Below, one piece after another: positions 34,623 to 45,916 of a stretch of DNA of 64,000 nucleotides. The notes under the pieces were generated by a model. That model searched no databases, was not told where the DNA came from, and was given only the letters and a program-made list of their open reading frames with translations. The DNA comes from Cyrtodaria siliqua (lineage: Eukaryota > Mollusca > Bivalvia > Adapedonta > Hiatellidae). The stretch is taken from contig JAWPHD010003249.1 of the NCBI GenBank assembly GCA_037043455.1, forward strand, positions 62,001-126,000, read 5' to 3'. Both the position numbers and the translations under genes were made by a program. The stretch's first letter is position 1. Every line of letters starts with the position of its first letter.

Positions 34623-35315
34623 ATAAACCTAAGCATCTAATATTATATGTAAGCATTCACATGACTGTAGGTTTATTATTAAAACATGTTAAATGTATTA
34701 AGTTTTCAAACTGATGCCAGACGTTACATGTTGGCAGTTACTCACATATTTTGGCTGACGACTGATGGGCAATTATTTTTTTCAAGCATACTGTCTAAAC
34801 AGGTGCCTGAAATTATCAATATCCGCTAATTCATGTTCATTTAATCATGTTTTTTAATGCTCTTTATCGTGATCCCTGTATTGCTTTAGGTGCTACTTAA
34901 GTGTTATCAGAGAACAATTATCAACACTCAAGCGAAACAGAGTGTTTAACAGAGATTGAGCCAGTAATGTTTATTCCTGTTGGCGCCATATAACCGTTTT
35001 GTGTTGGTGCACCGTAAAACCCCGATTCAAGTCATATGTTTGCATTACGCGTGTGTAATTTCAAGAATGATGCCCAAATGCTCTCATCAAAGCAACTATA
35101 TGGTGTCCTCCATTCCCCATTTGTTGATTTCTTACAACACTGGGGCATATTATATGTTTAAAGGGCCAAAATTTGACGACACACTCCGTCCAAAAAATCA
35201 CAAAACCCACCCCATGCTTCGAAAAATGAGTATTGCAAACTGTCAAAGTGAAAACTGCTAGTAGTTTTGTAAATTAGATTTTTCAAGCAATAGTCTGTTG
35301 AATTGTAGTAAGACC

Positions 35316-36842
35316 CTAAAATAATATGCTTACCCAAGGAGCAGTAGGCGTTCTTATTCCAGAAGATGTACCATGTCGGGGTAATGCCAATTCAGGCAAT
35401 AAAAACTTCATATAGAAGGATTCCAACTTTGGCAACATAATGTCAAGCCATAATTCATTATCTCTATGGATCCTCTGAATAAACATTTCATGTGGTTCTG
35501 TGCGTCGCACTATAAATTCACACCACTCATACAGTAGAGTATTGAACTGCCCTTGAACTTGGTAATAATATGGATGCCTGATTTTCATTTCAGTGTTATT
35601 TTGCCACCTTTACTTTCTAGACAGAAGATGGAAAGTTGAGAGCTGCATCTTTTATTGTCATTTTGCTTGTCTGTAAAAAGTTCTTAATTTCAATTAAGCC
35701 TCCTCCCCACTTTTTTCTGTTACAACTCCTTCTGTGGATGATGCAAGAAAGTTGTGGCCTTTACATATGAGAAACCCTTTTGCTTCAACCTCACCGCCAG
35801 TGTTTCTGTTCTTGTATTCTATTATAGTATTCTGTAATACCTCGAATTGTGTTAATATTTCCTTGAAACATGGGATATATCATTGTAGCTACCACTTTGT
35901 TTGATGTGTTGGTAGGTCGTCGCAGCATCGCCTTTCCGAAATTGGAGCTGTTTAAGCGAACCTGTCTTTCAGACCTTCATACTGTTGTTGACGACTGCCC
36001 GTTTGAGGTTTGCTCAATAGTTTCAATTTCTTCATCATTTGTTTTAACTGTCTTGTCTAAAAATTGACATAACGTTCTCAGTTCTTCTGTGCTTACATTT
36101 GGTTATATTCTAATACCCAAATTCCATTTTTGGACTTTATTGAGCGATTTAAGGTCATGCTCCTTTGCCGAAAGGTCTCAATAAAAGCATGACCTGGTTT
36201 CTGTCCAGTTGCCTTCTGAAAAGCGATTGGTGACCACGCTGGTCCCAATATTTTACGCAAAGCTCCTGCGAAACAACTTGCCTGCCGAGATTATGCTCCA
36301 CATAGATTAACAACCTTCCCTCCATCTAACTTCATTCGTATCGCCATCCAACTTTCCGCTAAGTATGTGGTAAAGTTTCCAATCATCCTAGCACTCATTT
36401 CTGCCAATCTATTAAGGAGGACCGTCACATCCTTTATGATATCCTGAAGTAAGCTATTCTTAAGCGTTGACTTGAATGGAAGGCAAGAACTGTCCAGTTC
36501 TTTGTCAGTTGGTGAATACCAGTATGAACTCTGTTCTTCAAAAATACTGTCAATGTCGTTTTCGGGATCTACGTCTCTGTTGTCGTCTGCTACTCTTGGA
36601 ATTGTAAATTTCTTTTCGCAAACTTTGCTGCAGTTTTGGTGGAAACCATGAACATGTTTGATAGAGTTGCGTATGTCGTTTGCAAATAATGCTGAATCAT
36701 TTTCCTTCCTACGCATGCGAATAGCACGTCGTACAGTAGTCGTCAAGCGCATTCCAGTGTCCTTGGTTAACTTCTTCTTCCCTTTGTATTCCGGGTTTTC
36801 GTGCATGCGTAACTGGTGTAATTGTATTCGGTGTACATTCAT
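35316..36842 (-). pseudogene. Mutator-like/YqaJ exonuclease gene, right arm copy
   Basis: Better preserved N-terminal frame: 36291-36842 is open for 183 codons (TTTVRRAIRMRRKENDS, NDIRNSIKHVHGFHQNC, DVDPENDIDSIFEEQSSY). YqaJ part in pieces: around 35870-36290 the antisense of KVRL-type sequence, ASSTEG near 35730, and 35316-35588 with YYYQVQGQFN, a conserved late YqaJ motif, and FMKFLLPELAL-like sequence. Frame changes near 36290 and stops around 35640-35700 break it. Mutator-like assignment is an inference from the 'DI.N...HV.G.H..C' pattern. Confidence 0.75.
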
Positions 36843-37540
36843 TAGATTGAGGAATGTTCATGTGTTCTTCTCCGGAGCTAATCTGGGTGGTGGTTGGTGT
36901 TTTTCGTTTTTCGTAATGTATTTCGGCATTTTTCTCATGCAGTGATTATTTATCGATATTGAAGTTATTTATGTGTAAAGTAGGCCTATGTACATAAACC
37001 CAAAATTCTACCGTGGCAACTGCCTCGGTGAGCGTCAGTGTAGCTACGGGCCTGATAACCACGTAAAGTTCGCTTTGTGGGTACTAAACTTTGTTGACCA
37101 TGCCGATTCTGTTTCAGGATTGTATTCGTGAAAATATTACTAAATCTTTTCAGAGGTATTCTACTAAAGGTCCACGTAACTCAGATGGTGTAGACAACTC
37201 TTTTTTGTATTATCAATTTTTCAGATTATTGTGAATCAGATATGTTTATAGATATAAACAGCCTCCTGAATATATCTCCGCAATGTTTAACGTCTCGATA
37301 TTTCGTCGATATTTAAGTTTATGATACACCATTTTGAATTATATTTCTTGAAGCAAAAGTCAAGTGCGGTTCTTTTAAGTTTTTGCCAGTCATTTAATCA
37401 TTTTAATTGTGTAGGTAGAAACTTGGCAATAGTTTGGCAACGGCGAAGGAAAGCAAGCAGTTCTTATTCATAGAAGGTATAAAACTTTTGTGAAATGCAG
37501 TAAATGATTGTGTAATAAAGGGAGACAATTATTGTAATAC

Positions 37541-37870
37541 ATGCCTAAATGTTCAAGTAAAATAAATATAAAGGCTTTGTTTGACATGCTTAAACCTAGT
37601 GTAACAGGTGTGGGTACTGACAAAAGCATGAAAATAGTTCTGATCATTGATAATGTATCTGTACTTCTAGATGTGGGAATTGCTTTGAAAGACGTGATCG
37701 CTTTAATTCAGTATTTAAAGACGTTCGTTACTGACGTTCTTGGAGGGAGGAGTCTCATCAGTGGTGTGAATAACGACCTTGTTGCTGATGACGAGGAGGG
37801 AAGTTTGATCTGGAAGTTCAGGCAACACTCTGCAAACTTGTGTCCGATTTTATATCTTTTTTTTTTTTGA
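37541..37870 (+). CDS. Hypothetical ORF beside the palindrome
   Basis: A 109-codon frame starting MPKCSSKINIK with a hydrophobic middle (IVLIIDNVSVLLDVGIAL) and acidic ADDEEGS segment, ending in a poly-T-encoded FFF. I do not recognise it. Amphipathic, codon use unremarkable. It lies between the palindrome end and a LINE and could be an exon or chance. Confidence 0.25.
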   Translation: MPKCSSKINIKALFDMLKPSVTGVGTDKSMKIVLIIDNVSVLLDVGIALKDVIALIQYLKTFVTDVLGGRSLISGVNNDLVADDEEGSLIWKFRQHSANLCPILYLFFF

Positions 37871-37969
37871 AGTATGCGTACTTGACAGTGGGTACTGCCG
37901 TAATGTTCATGGGCAGGTATAGAATTTACACATATTAAATATACAGTCAACTTATATTACATATACTTC

Positions 37970-39365
37970 TCAAATCAGAGATGGAAAATTTCTGCATCTT
38001 TGCATCTGTGCAACATATACGGTTTCACAGAATACGTTACGATAGTGAGTGGCAAAGCCGTCGGCTACATTAGGTTCGGGATTAAACGTTACATCATTGA
38101 CTGTTATCATTTCGCAAACAACAAGTTTGGACCTATTTCTTATTAACTTCCAAAACAACCTATAATCCAGTTCCGCTGCGTCGTCCAACTCTTTATATAT
38201 TAAGTCCTGATAGGTTTCGGACGCGGTGCGCTGTATATGGCGGAAGTGTGACTTCGCACGTTTATAATCAGCATACGATTGGTGAATAAACCCCCTACGT
38301 TTACCCATTGAAATCCAAATACGCCTGTTTTGTCTAGATACGGTATGGGAGTCTTTTACAGCCTGTGTCCAATATGGCTTAGCGGAAATTTTGAATGTAC
38401 TCTTGGGTAGTGACTTCATCGCCGAAGAGTGACGCGCTTCTACTATTAAACAGGAAATGTCCTCAGATGAAAGACTATCTTATTGCGGATCTATAACTCT
38501 AAGGCTGTTAGGTAGTTCTCGTTGGTATTCTGAAGCGAGCTCTCACCTTGTGCCAGGCTATGCCAACACGTGTTGAATCAATTTCATCATATGTTGTAAA
38601 CGGTACGTCAATGGTCGCAAGGAAAGGGAGATGATCAGAGGATTCTATATACGATTCATCAACGACATTGAAACGCTTGATGTTTTGGAACATGTTAATA
38701 TCGACTAAGAAGGAATCATTCATTGATTTGGTGGGGTGAAACTATAAAAAGGGTCATTATTTATTTCGGATAGGTTTACAGGTACCAGTACATTTTCGTT
38801 TACGTTGTGTGTAAACAATTTGGATTTAGCTGGAGATCCTGATTTTACCAAGTTAGGGTTGCTAATGTATTGCGCATTAAAGTCACCTGTAAAAATGATA
38901 TTCCCTTCCGAGGAGTAGAACGAGGTAAGTGCAAACAGTTCACTGAGCGTTTCTTGGAACGGTATTATAGCGCCATCAAAAGGAAGGTACACGCCAAATA
39001 TATAATATAGCGCCGTATTGGGTATTTTAACCTGCATACCTATGATACGGTCACTTACGATATCTTCTATCTTCGATATAAATTTATTAAGGTGTTTTCT
39101 GTACAGAAAGGCTACATCCCCGAATATACATATCCTGTGTACAGTCTTCAACAGATAATGACACGTAATTTTGGTGAATACTATCTAGGAATGTTCTAGA
39201 GTGAGTTAATAACTTGTGTTTACATATAATAGATATATCTATGTTATGTTTATCCAACATGCATGACAAAGGGTAAGCAGATGACATAACATCTCTAACA
39301 TTCCAAAATAATATGGACAGAAGCATGATTAATATAGTACAGATTATATTGCGCATACAAATCAT
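37970..39365 (-). pseudogene. LINE ORF2, endonuclease and linker, broken
   Basis: APE-type endonuclease that nicks target DNA. Pieces in order: 39087-39365 (ILFWNVRDVMSS, IDISIICKHKLL), 38720-39151 (IFTGDFNAQY), 38508-38723 (ESSDHLPFLA) and 37970-38419 (KPYWTQAV, FIHQSYADYKRAKSHFRHIQ, FWKLIRNRSK, the linker before RT). The 'GDFNA' and 'SDHLP' catalytic motifs are present, while the 'E' of the first motif is Lys (CKHKLL). At least three frame changes. RT absent. Confidence 0.82.
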
Positions 39366-39700
39366 TATGTGTATATATGTGTGTACAATAAACGCTAATA
39401 AAATTGGCTACCTAGCCAGGTTTCATGGGCAAGTCTATCTTCCCCCGTGTTGTTAGACCAATAACTATCGCCATGTCTGAGTTCGTCTTTAGTGTATCTG
39501 TCCGTGCTTATAGCCTCATGTTTGTCATCGTCGTAGTACTGGTTAGCATAATGATGTCTGTAGGAGTCACGTGATATATCACGTGACCTGTTATGATAAT
39601 TGCTATCTTGATGAGCTTGCCGTTGACGTTGCTGTCGTTTGTTTGTTGTTCTGTCTTGTCTTGTTTTGCTATTCTCTGACCGTTCATTCTGCCAGTTAGA

Positions 39701-40375
39701 TCAAGTAACCCACTTTCTAAATACCATTTCACGTGGCCAGAAATCATCACTCAATACAGCATCGTCAAATTCGCTAGGCAAATTGATTCTGGTTGAAGTG
39801 CTAAAAGTATTGTGGAACAGTCTAGTAAGATTTGTATTTTTTATACCTTTTGGTTCCAAACAGTCATAGAAGTCTCCAGCACTTACATCCGTTTCAATAT
39901 TTCCAATATAGAATGTTGATATTTTCTTTCCGCGAACTGCTGTAAAGCGACCATGATCAGCAGGTATCCCATCCATGCTCTCTGCACGATGACGTTGCTT
40001 ATCATCTGCTTTAGAAGTCACGAAAGGGGCATTGGTGGGAGACTGTTGCATCGGGGTTGCTTTACGGTCAGTGCTCGAAGACGCATTACGTTTGTTATCA
40101 TGCTTAGTGCCATTTGAGCGGACATGAACAGTTTTATCATTTTTCAACTGAGAGTTCTCACTAGAGTTGTTCTTTACGACAGGTACAGGTTGAACGTTTA
40201 TTGTTTGGTGATCAGAGTCAGTTTTACTAGTTAGTCTATTCACAGGTTGGGCACATACCTGGGCGAATGATCTAACACTATCAACCGTGGTAGGCGGTTT
40301 ACAATTAGCGGCTGGGGTTAAGACAGTCATGTCATTTATCTTCGGAGTATGGTCGTTGTTGGCTGGAAGATGCAC
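39701..40375 (-). CDS. LINE ORF1 protein
   Basis: A 224-residue frame: low-complexity N-terminus (Ser/Thr/Pro/Asn-rich, NDHTPKINDM) and a C-terminal fold starting STFYIGNIETDVSAGDFYD and ending DDAVLSDDFWPREMVFRKW, typical of LINE ORF1 nucleic-acid-binding domains. It would coat element RNA. Ends upstream of ORF2 by ~340 bp. The frame is intact. An ATG further upstream is not excluded. Confidence 0.7.
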   Translation of the reverse strand: MHLPANNDHTPKINDMTVLTPAANCKPPTTVDSVRSFAQVCAQPVNRLTSKTDSDHQTINVQPVPVVKNNSSENSQLKNDKTVHVRSNGTKHDNKRNASSSTDRKATPMQQSPTNAPFVTSKADDKQRHRAESMDGIPADHGRFTAVRGKKISTFYIGNIETDVSAGDFYDCLEPKGIKNTNLTRLFHNTFSTSTRINLPSEFDDAVLSDDFWPREMVFRKWVT

Positions 40376-40910
40376 ATTACTAAGACGTATATTAGGCTCC
40401 GCCTTACTAGTATTAGATACAAGTGGTGCATTCTCAGATATCTTGACGTCATTGAATCTCGTAGAGTGTTAAAATACACGTTTAATGCTTTTTTCATTTT
40501 TTTCGTATTGGCGAGTTACATTTACACAGAACATAGAATAATAATAAAAAAAACTACATAGGAGCCAATTTATTAAGCTACTGAAACGTAATATGTGTTT
40601 ACATATAAAAGGAGGATCCGATTAGTGCAGTATCCTCAATTATAGATTTTGAAATTTTAAGTTTATTACTCTAACTCGATAAATCCCCATTTAGGCCGTG
40701 CCTTTTTCATATTAATATATAAATTACATGTATTGCCAACATTATTCATGGAAATGCTGGAACCTGGAGCCCGACTAAGAATTTTAGTCATAGATTTATA
40801 GTAATCTCAATCAAAGATCCAAAATATTCCTTAAATTAATATTTAATCAGTCCATATTTAATCAAATAATTTATAATTACTTATTATTGCATTGGAGAAA
40901 AAAAAAAAAA

Positions 40911-40974
40911 TAGGGACTTGAACGCGGATCTTCTGCATAGAAGTCGGGAGCTGTTACCATTAGGCCACGGCATC
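40911..40974 (-). other. tRNA-Arg-like sequence (pseudo-tRNA or SINE head)
   Basis: The minus strand reads GTGGCCTAATGGTAACAGC, near the tRNA-Arg D-arm, then GACTTCTATGCAGAAGATC and GTTCAAGTCCC (B box), followed by a T12 run like a Pol III terminator. The acceptor 3' strand does not pair with the 5' strand (CCCTA against GATGCCG) and the anticodon stem is imperfect, so it is not a functional tRNA. Confidence 0.55.
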
Positions 40975-41476
40975 AAACGCGTGACGTCATAATTAAATAG
41001 TTTATATTCTAATGTGTTAGGCTGATTCACTCAGGCAAGACCTGAATACTGTGAATAGTAGCGTCAATAGTGCTTATTAAACTGCAAAGTCAGTTGAAAT
41101 TGTTCTATTTAGTCGTATTTATCGATAATTGGTCGATAGTGGTCACTGGCGAGACAGTTAGTCAGTCTGATCTATCCTCATCGATTGCGGAAATTAACGA
41201 AAAGTTCCGATGGCATTGATCATACAAAGTCGGCCAATTCCATCATTCTTCGGTTATAGCGAGATGTTGCGAATGGCACCCAGACAAGGGACACCGCAGA
41301 AGAAGCCCGAAATGAAATTACCATGCCTATCAGCGAAAGTAACTACTGGTTTCCCGTTCCGTAAGCTTGACTCTCATATACTTGGCCGAAATCGGAAACC
41401 AAAGGGATATTTTTTTTCAAACTCATAGTATGTGGACAAAACTTGATACCGTTAAGGTGATTTTCATATATCCCAC

Positions 41477-41541
41477 ATTAGGCTCGGCAGAAAACGAAGA
41501 GCCTCACCATTCTTCGTTTCGTTTTCTAAGCCTCGCCTAAT
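41477..41541. repeat. Imperfect inverted repeat
   Basis: cattaggctcggcagaaaac and gttttctaagcctcgcctaa face each other around ~20 bases. Foldback-like; nature unknown. Confidence 0.65.
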
Positions 41542-41720
41542 ACACATGATAGTAAAAGGCACTGACATAATATTCTCTATATTTTCCTGTTGCTATGGGT
41601 ACTGCCTACTTACTTTGTGTCTTTCTAGGATGTTGTTGTTATATTCATAGATACATGATCATCCTTTTATTTTACTGATATGGCCAATAACTGCTGCCTT
41701 ATGTGTAAGAGAATATATCC

Positions 41721-41953
41721 TGGCAAGGAGTTCCTTACTTACACTGTCCCAGCAAGGAGTTCATTACTTACATTGTCCCAGCAAGGAGTTCCTTACTTAC
41801 ACTGTCCCAGCAAGGAGTTCCTTACTTACACTGTCCCAGAAAGGAGTTCATTACTTGCACTGTCCCAGCAAGGAGTTCCTTACTTACACTGTCCCAGCAA
41901 GGAGTTCATTACTTAGACTGTCCCAGCAAGGAGTTCCTTACTTACACTGTCCC
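41721..41953 (+). repeat. 29-bp minisatellite, about 8 copies
   Basis: Same unit as 11541-11900, more homogeneous. Open in all frames. Confidence 0.92.
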
Positions 41954-42612
41954 TTTGGCTGGGATGTCAAAATGGTAAGCGTGAGGTTTGGTGCATCCTA
42001 ATACCTGGTTAAAATCCAATCGGCCTTTTTTGTAACTGTCCGTTCCAAGTCGGTCCCCCTGTTGTGAGCCCTTTTATGTATGTGGTGTCGCATACGTTGA
42101 TGCTATATTTGCATATTAGTGTTATTTGCTTTTATTGCAGGGTTTTGGTTAAATGTTTTTATGAATATTATATTTCCTGTTCGACTTGCATATACCCTTT
42201 GTGATTTTAGAAAACATATCAATTGCAATTTACTAAAACATTATAAACTTGCAATGCATACCAATTGGGTTCAAGTAGCCATGCACTCCGCTTGTGTTCC
42301 AATTTCATTCCGTTTGCGCTCCGTTTGCATTCCGTTTACGTTTTTTATAAATTCATTTTATTAAAATGCATTCTTTTTATAAATCCTTTTTTTAAAAATG
42401 CATTCTTTTTATAAATGCATTTTTTTAATATTTGTTAAACTGTATTCCTGATTGCAACGAAGTGCGTGCATTTAAATGCACAAATCGAAAAAATGCACTT
42501 GCGTTCGTTCCTGCAGCGTTGTGTTTGTGTGTTTTTTTCTTCATTCCATAAGAATATAATACATCGGCGTAAATAACAGGTTATTCATGACACTTTACAG
42601 CCTGTCTTTATT

Positions 42613-42832
42613 TCCCTTAGCCTCGTCCTTCTGATGGGGACGTAAACCGGGCGGTCCCGTGTATCGGTCTATCCTCCGAGCACGTTAAAGAACCATAGGA
42701 ATCTATTCGATAATAAGAGTAGGGCACGGTTCCCGGATTCCTATGTATCCTTTCTCTCTCTCTGGGGCGGCTCTAAATAACCTATACTGTGTTGATGAGC
42801 CGCTAAACAACATTCATTCATTCATTCATTAT
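42613..42832 (+). mobile_element. tRNA-related SINE with (ATTC)n tail
   Basis: Absent from the homologous block at 12240, so a clean insertion. Contains 'ttctgatggggacgtaaacc', 'gcacgttaaagaacca', 'cccggattcctatg' and 'gatgagccgctaaacaac', ending (attc)4. Flanked by TTATTT-like duplication. Wording is typical of molluscan SINE bodies; exact family not asserted. Confidence 0.8.
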
Positions 42833-42900
42833 TTTTACGTATGTACTATTTACTACGTATAAACATGTCGTATGGTATATTTAACATATATATTTATATA

Positions 42901-43481
42901 CAATATATATATAACAATATATATTTAAACATTTGGTAAAATACTGAAGAAATTTGAAATCTCATTTTTTTATTTAATTATATGCGAGCAGTTTTAAAGT
43001 CAAAATGAGGTAGGAGTAATAAATCTAATTTTAATGTGTTACTAAAACTGAAGATTGTCATATGTCCCTTTAATTTCGCTTCAGCACATTCGAAGTATTT
43101 TTATGCCGTATCATCCATTCTGGGTTTTGAAATGTCAGTGTAAAAGAAAATAAACTGTTTTAATTTGAATGTCCTGGTGATTTATGAAAATAAGTATAGA
43201 ATTCACTTCAGGTGAGATGTATGTTCATTAACATGTTTTTGTATCTCAACTCTGTTTTAGCGAATGCTTAAACAATCACTCACCAGTTATTATATATGTA
43301 GGTTTTCTTTGCCATGACTTGCATTTTCGTTTTACCTTGCAAGAAAAGCATTCCCTCAGATATTTTCATACATACCATGAAAACGTGAAATTCCACTTTT
43401 AATTTGTTCTTAAATGTCAACTATTTGATTCATTTGTGGGGTCAATTTTGAATTATGGGAGAGCACTGTAATAACGACACA
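42901..43481. other. Intergenic, nothing recognised
   Basis: AT-rich, no domain-bearing frame or repeat signature. Confidence 0.5.
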
Positions 43482-43910
43482 TATAAATATTTTTTAAACT
43501 TTAATAGATTTGGCAAATATTGGGCGTGGCATGGATTGAATGTTTAACAATTGGGCTGCCGGTAAGCACAAAAGACCATTATGGCAAGCCCTTACAGCAG
43601 AAAGCATAAAGCAAAAAAGCAAATTGAATATTACAATATTAAGGACATAAATACATGTGCACCAAATTAAATGTTCATTATGAAAGCAACTTTTCTGATT
43701 TAAGCAAGTGTTGAAAGCACGGTTGATATTCAAGCATAATTACAAGTGCACCGAATTCAATCAATTGAAATGTTTTTTAGCAATTCGTACGGACAGCAAA
43801 TTTGTATATAATTTATGTTTAGATTACAATTCAGTCTCTGGGTATACAGGAGCTGAATAAAGTTAAACTGAAAGTTATATGTCCTTCCTTTCACACCTTC
43901 GCTGCCCGCC
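43482..43910. repeat. 429-bp near-identical duplication, copy 1
   Basis: Same length as 48290-48718 and identical except for one substitution I can see (ggacat/gaacat). Both copies start tataaatatt and end gctgcccgcc. The second copy lies just downstream of the Ngaro-like element, so this may be a terminal or split-repeat segment of that family. Confidence 0.92.
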
Positions 43911-44647
43911 GATAATTAAACACTACAACATTTTAACACAACTAGGTGTAGTCCAAAAGTTCCAGCAAGTATGTAAGTGCACTAATGTCCATGCCACGTA
44001 AGTAATTGTTGACTAGGTAAGTGGATCCAGATGAAGACATCAACTGAAAATATATAACTCAGAGAAAGCAACATGAAAATGGCCATTTATATTTGGTGAA
44101 CAAGGGAACAATGGCTGTTATTTTCAGGAAAAAAGAGACCATTGACACATATTTTTAGGGAACAATGGAACATGACTTTACAGGAAATAAAATTCTGACA
44201 TCTAGTTTTAATATTTAAAAAAAAATCACAAAAAGTTAACATTTCAAACAATATCTTTGTGATGACAGTGTTGCAGCTATAATTACTGTAGGACAACATT
44301 TTGGGGAACATTAGCAAATCTTTTAAACATTAAAAATACTTTTAGAGAACGGGAACATTAGACAAATAATGTTGGGGAACAAAGCAAAATAGTTGTTGGG
44401 AACAAGGGAACACCAACTCATATTTTCAGGGAACAAAGGAAAATGTACCCCTTCCATCCTCCTGTGGGCCTCAATAATAAGAAGAAGAATGAATAAATCA
44501 TTAAATGCAATGTACAGTTTGAAAGGGGCAAATTGCATTTATCATATTGTTCTTACTGAGGGGACACTGATTAAAACAGGCAAAACATAATATGTTCAAA
44601 ACGTTTTTTGATGATGATAATAATGAATTCAAGTATATATACAGTTA
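43911..44647. other. Intergenic with irregular 'gggaacaa' repeats
   Basis: 44095-44440 contains many loosely spaced 'gggaacaa' and 'ggaacatt' motifs, suggesting an old decayed tandem repeat. No gene. Confidence 0.45.
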
Positions 44648-44888
44648 CTCAGTCGCAAAAAAAAATTTACACTTTGAAAATTTTACTTTACACCCCTGTC
44701 CTTTTTATCAAGCAATTCAACCTATTGAGAAAAAAAATGACAACATGATATTGGCAATAGAATGATAACAACTTTGGTACCAAACATGACGTATATTAAT
44801 TTTGGAATTTATACATTTTATTCTAAAAAAAACTCATTGCACACTTTCTTTCACAACTGAGCTGTATACACTTTCTTTTGCAACTCAG
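44648..44888. mobile_element. Compact CTCAG MITE (241 bp)
   Basis: Starts ctcagtcgcaaaa and ends ttttgcaactcag, flanked by TA on both sides (44646-44647 and 44889-44890), as in Tc1/mariner-type elements. Its reverse complement matches both outer parts of 55810-57479 ('ttggtaccaaagtt', 'aatatcatgttgtcat', 'gcttgataaa', 'ggacaggg'). Lacks the minisatellite of that copy. Confidence 0.88.
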
Positions 44889-44890
44889 TA

Positions 44891-45916
44891 TAATTAGATT
44901 AAAACGTTTTAGACTAGCTTGAAAGAAACTAAACTGCCAAATTCAGCATTTACCTCACAGCTTCAAGTATACACTGTCGTGATATAACTAAACTGAAAGA
45001 TTGTTAACTTTATACATACATTGTTCCAATTGCTTTTTTACATTTTTTATATTTTGCCAGAAATGTTGATCTTTTCTATGTTATTATTTATTACTAAATA
45101 TATGCAAACTGTTACCTGTGTATTTAGCCGATTACACTAAATATGATTCACAAATAGATGAGAGATGGGGATAATTGTAACACCACGGTCCATCTGTCCT
45201 GATCTTACCTTGAATAAGAACCGTCTGTACAAGATGGCAAGTTGCATTCACTTCAGTGTATGGGTTTGAAGAAATTCAATCTGTGTGTGACCCAATGGGC
45301 TACTCCTAAAAGATGCTAGTGTCACCATCCAATGCTGGTTGTAAATGCCTGACAGAATAATGCAACTATCAGTCACAGACAACCATTTAAATATAAACAA
45401 AGGATAGATGACTCTTTTCTTGAAGATGTTCAGCGTGATGCAGCCCTTCTGTAGTGTAAATCTCATTTTTGCTTTTCACTGAAAAAGCAGTTCCAGTAAA
45501 TCCTGGTGTTTCATCTCTGTTCTGGTCTGTTGTGTTCCGGTGAATCATACCACTGGTCTATAATTATGTCATAAAACAAATACAAACAATTCCGGTTTTT
45601 AAATTCTATAATGAGGTCATTTTTATCATACCACAGATATGACTTAAAAATCACTATCTGAGTCAAATAAATGAGAACCAGACCATCCGCCATATTTTAA
45701 ACGATAGGACACCCACCTGTATGGGCACAAAAGAATCTGGACTTATGATTGTGTTTAGTGTAATGTATCTATCTACAGTCTATAGTGCTGCCACACAGGA
45801 ATACCACACCATAGTACACACAGGTGTGTGTGTGTGTTTTGTGGGTCGTTCGGTGTGTGTGTGTGGGGGGGTGGTGGGGGGAGGTATTTTGAAATGAACA
45901 AATCTAGGGGGTGAGG
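44891..45916. other. Intergenic; GT-rich microsatellite at 45815-45890
   Basis: A minus-strand frame at 45248-45466 has no recognised domain. (gt)n and G-rich runs near 45825-45885. Confidence 0.45.

Larger units (their letters stand above)
33520..37425 (-). repeat. Right arm of the palindrome
   Basis: Inverse of 28285-31745. Longer than the left arm because of a ~415-bp insertion (34208-34622) and fuller retention of a ~130-bp repeat (three units at 33600-34080 with 'ggtgaacat', 'acaaagttat' and 'cttctgacct'). The outer end lies near 'gtgtaggtag' at 37415-37425. Confidence 0.92.
37968..40590 (-). mobile_element. LINE with ORF1 and endonuclease, lacking RT
   Basis: Minus-strand non-LTR retrotransposon: 5' UTR 40376-40590 (a near copy of which lies at 47262-47388), ORF1 39701-40375, ORF2 endonuclease and linker 37970-39365. 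The sequence stops being LINE-like near 37968, just where the reverse transcriptase should start; no RT or 3' tail follows. LINEs normally lose the 5' end, so loss of the 3' half points to later deletion or recombination. Confidence 0.8.
41605..42900 (+). repeat. Long dispersed repeat with 29-bp minisatellite core, copy 2
   Basis: Collinear with 11425-12320 on both flanks. Differs by a shorter array, an extra segment at 41955-42240, and a SINE insertion (42613-42832) between 'tgtctttatt' and 'tttacgtatg', which are adjacent in copy 1. Confidence 0.8.

Noticed and set aside
34980..35261. 93-codon plus-strand frame in the right palindrome arm
   Set aside because: Antisense and flank of the YqaJ-type pseudogene; the left arm equivalent is not conserved as coding.
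42613..42832. Hammerhead-like 'ctgatggggacgtaaac' in the SINE
   Set aside because: Lacks the GAAA element and proper stems; it is ordinary SINE body sequence also seen, diverged, at 24233-24425.
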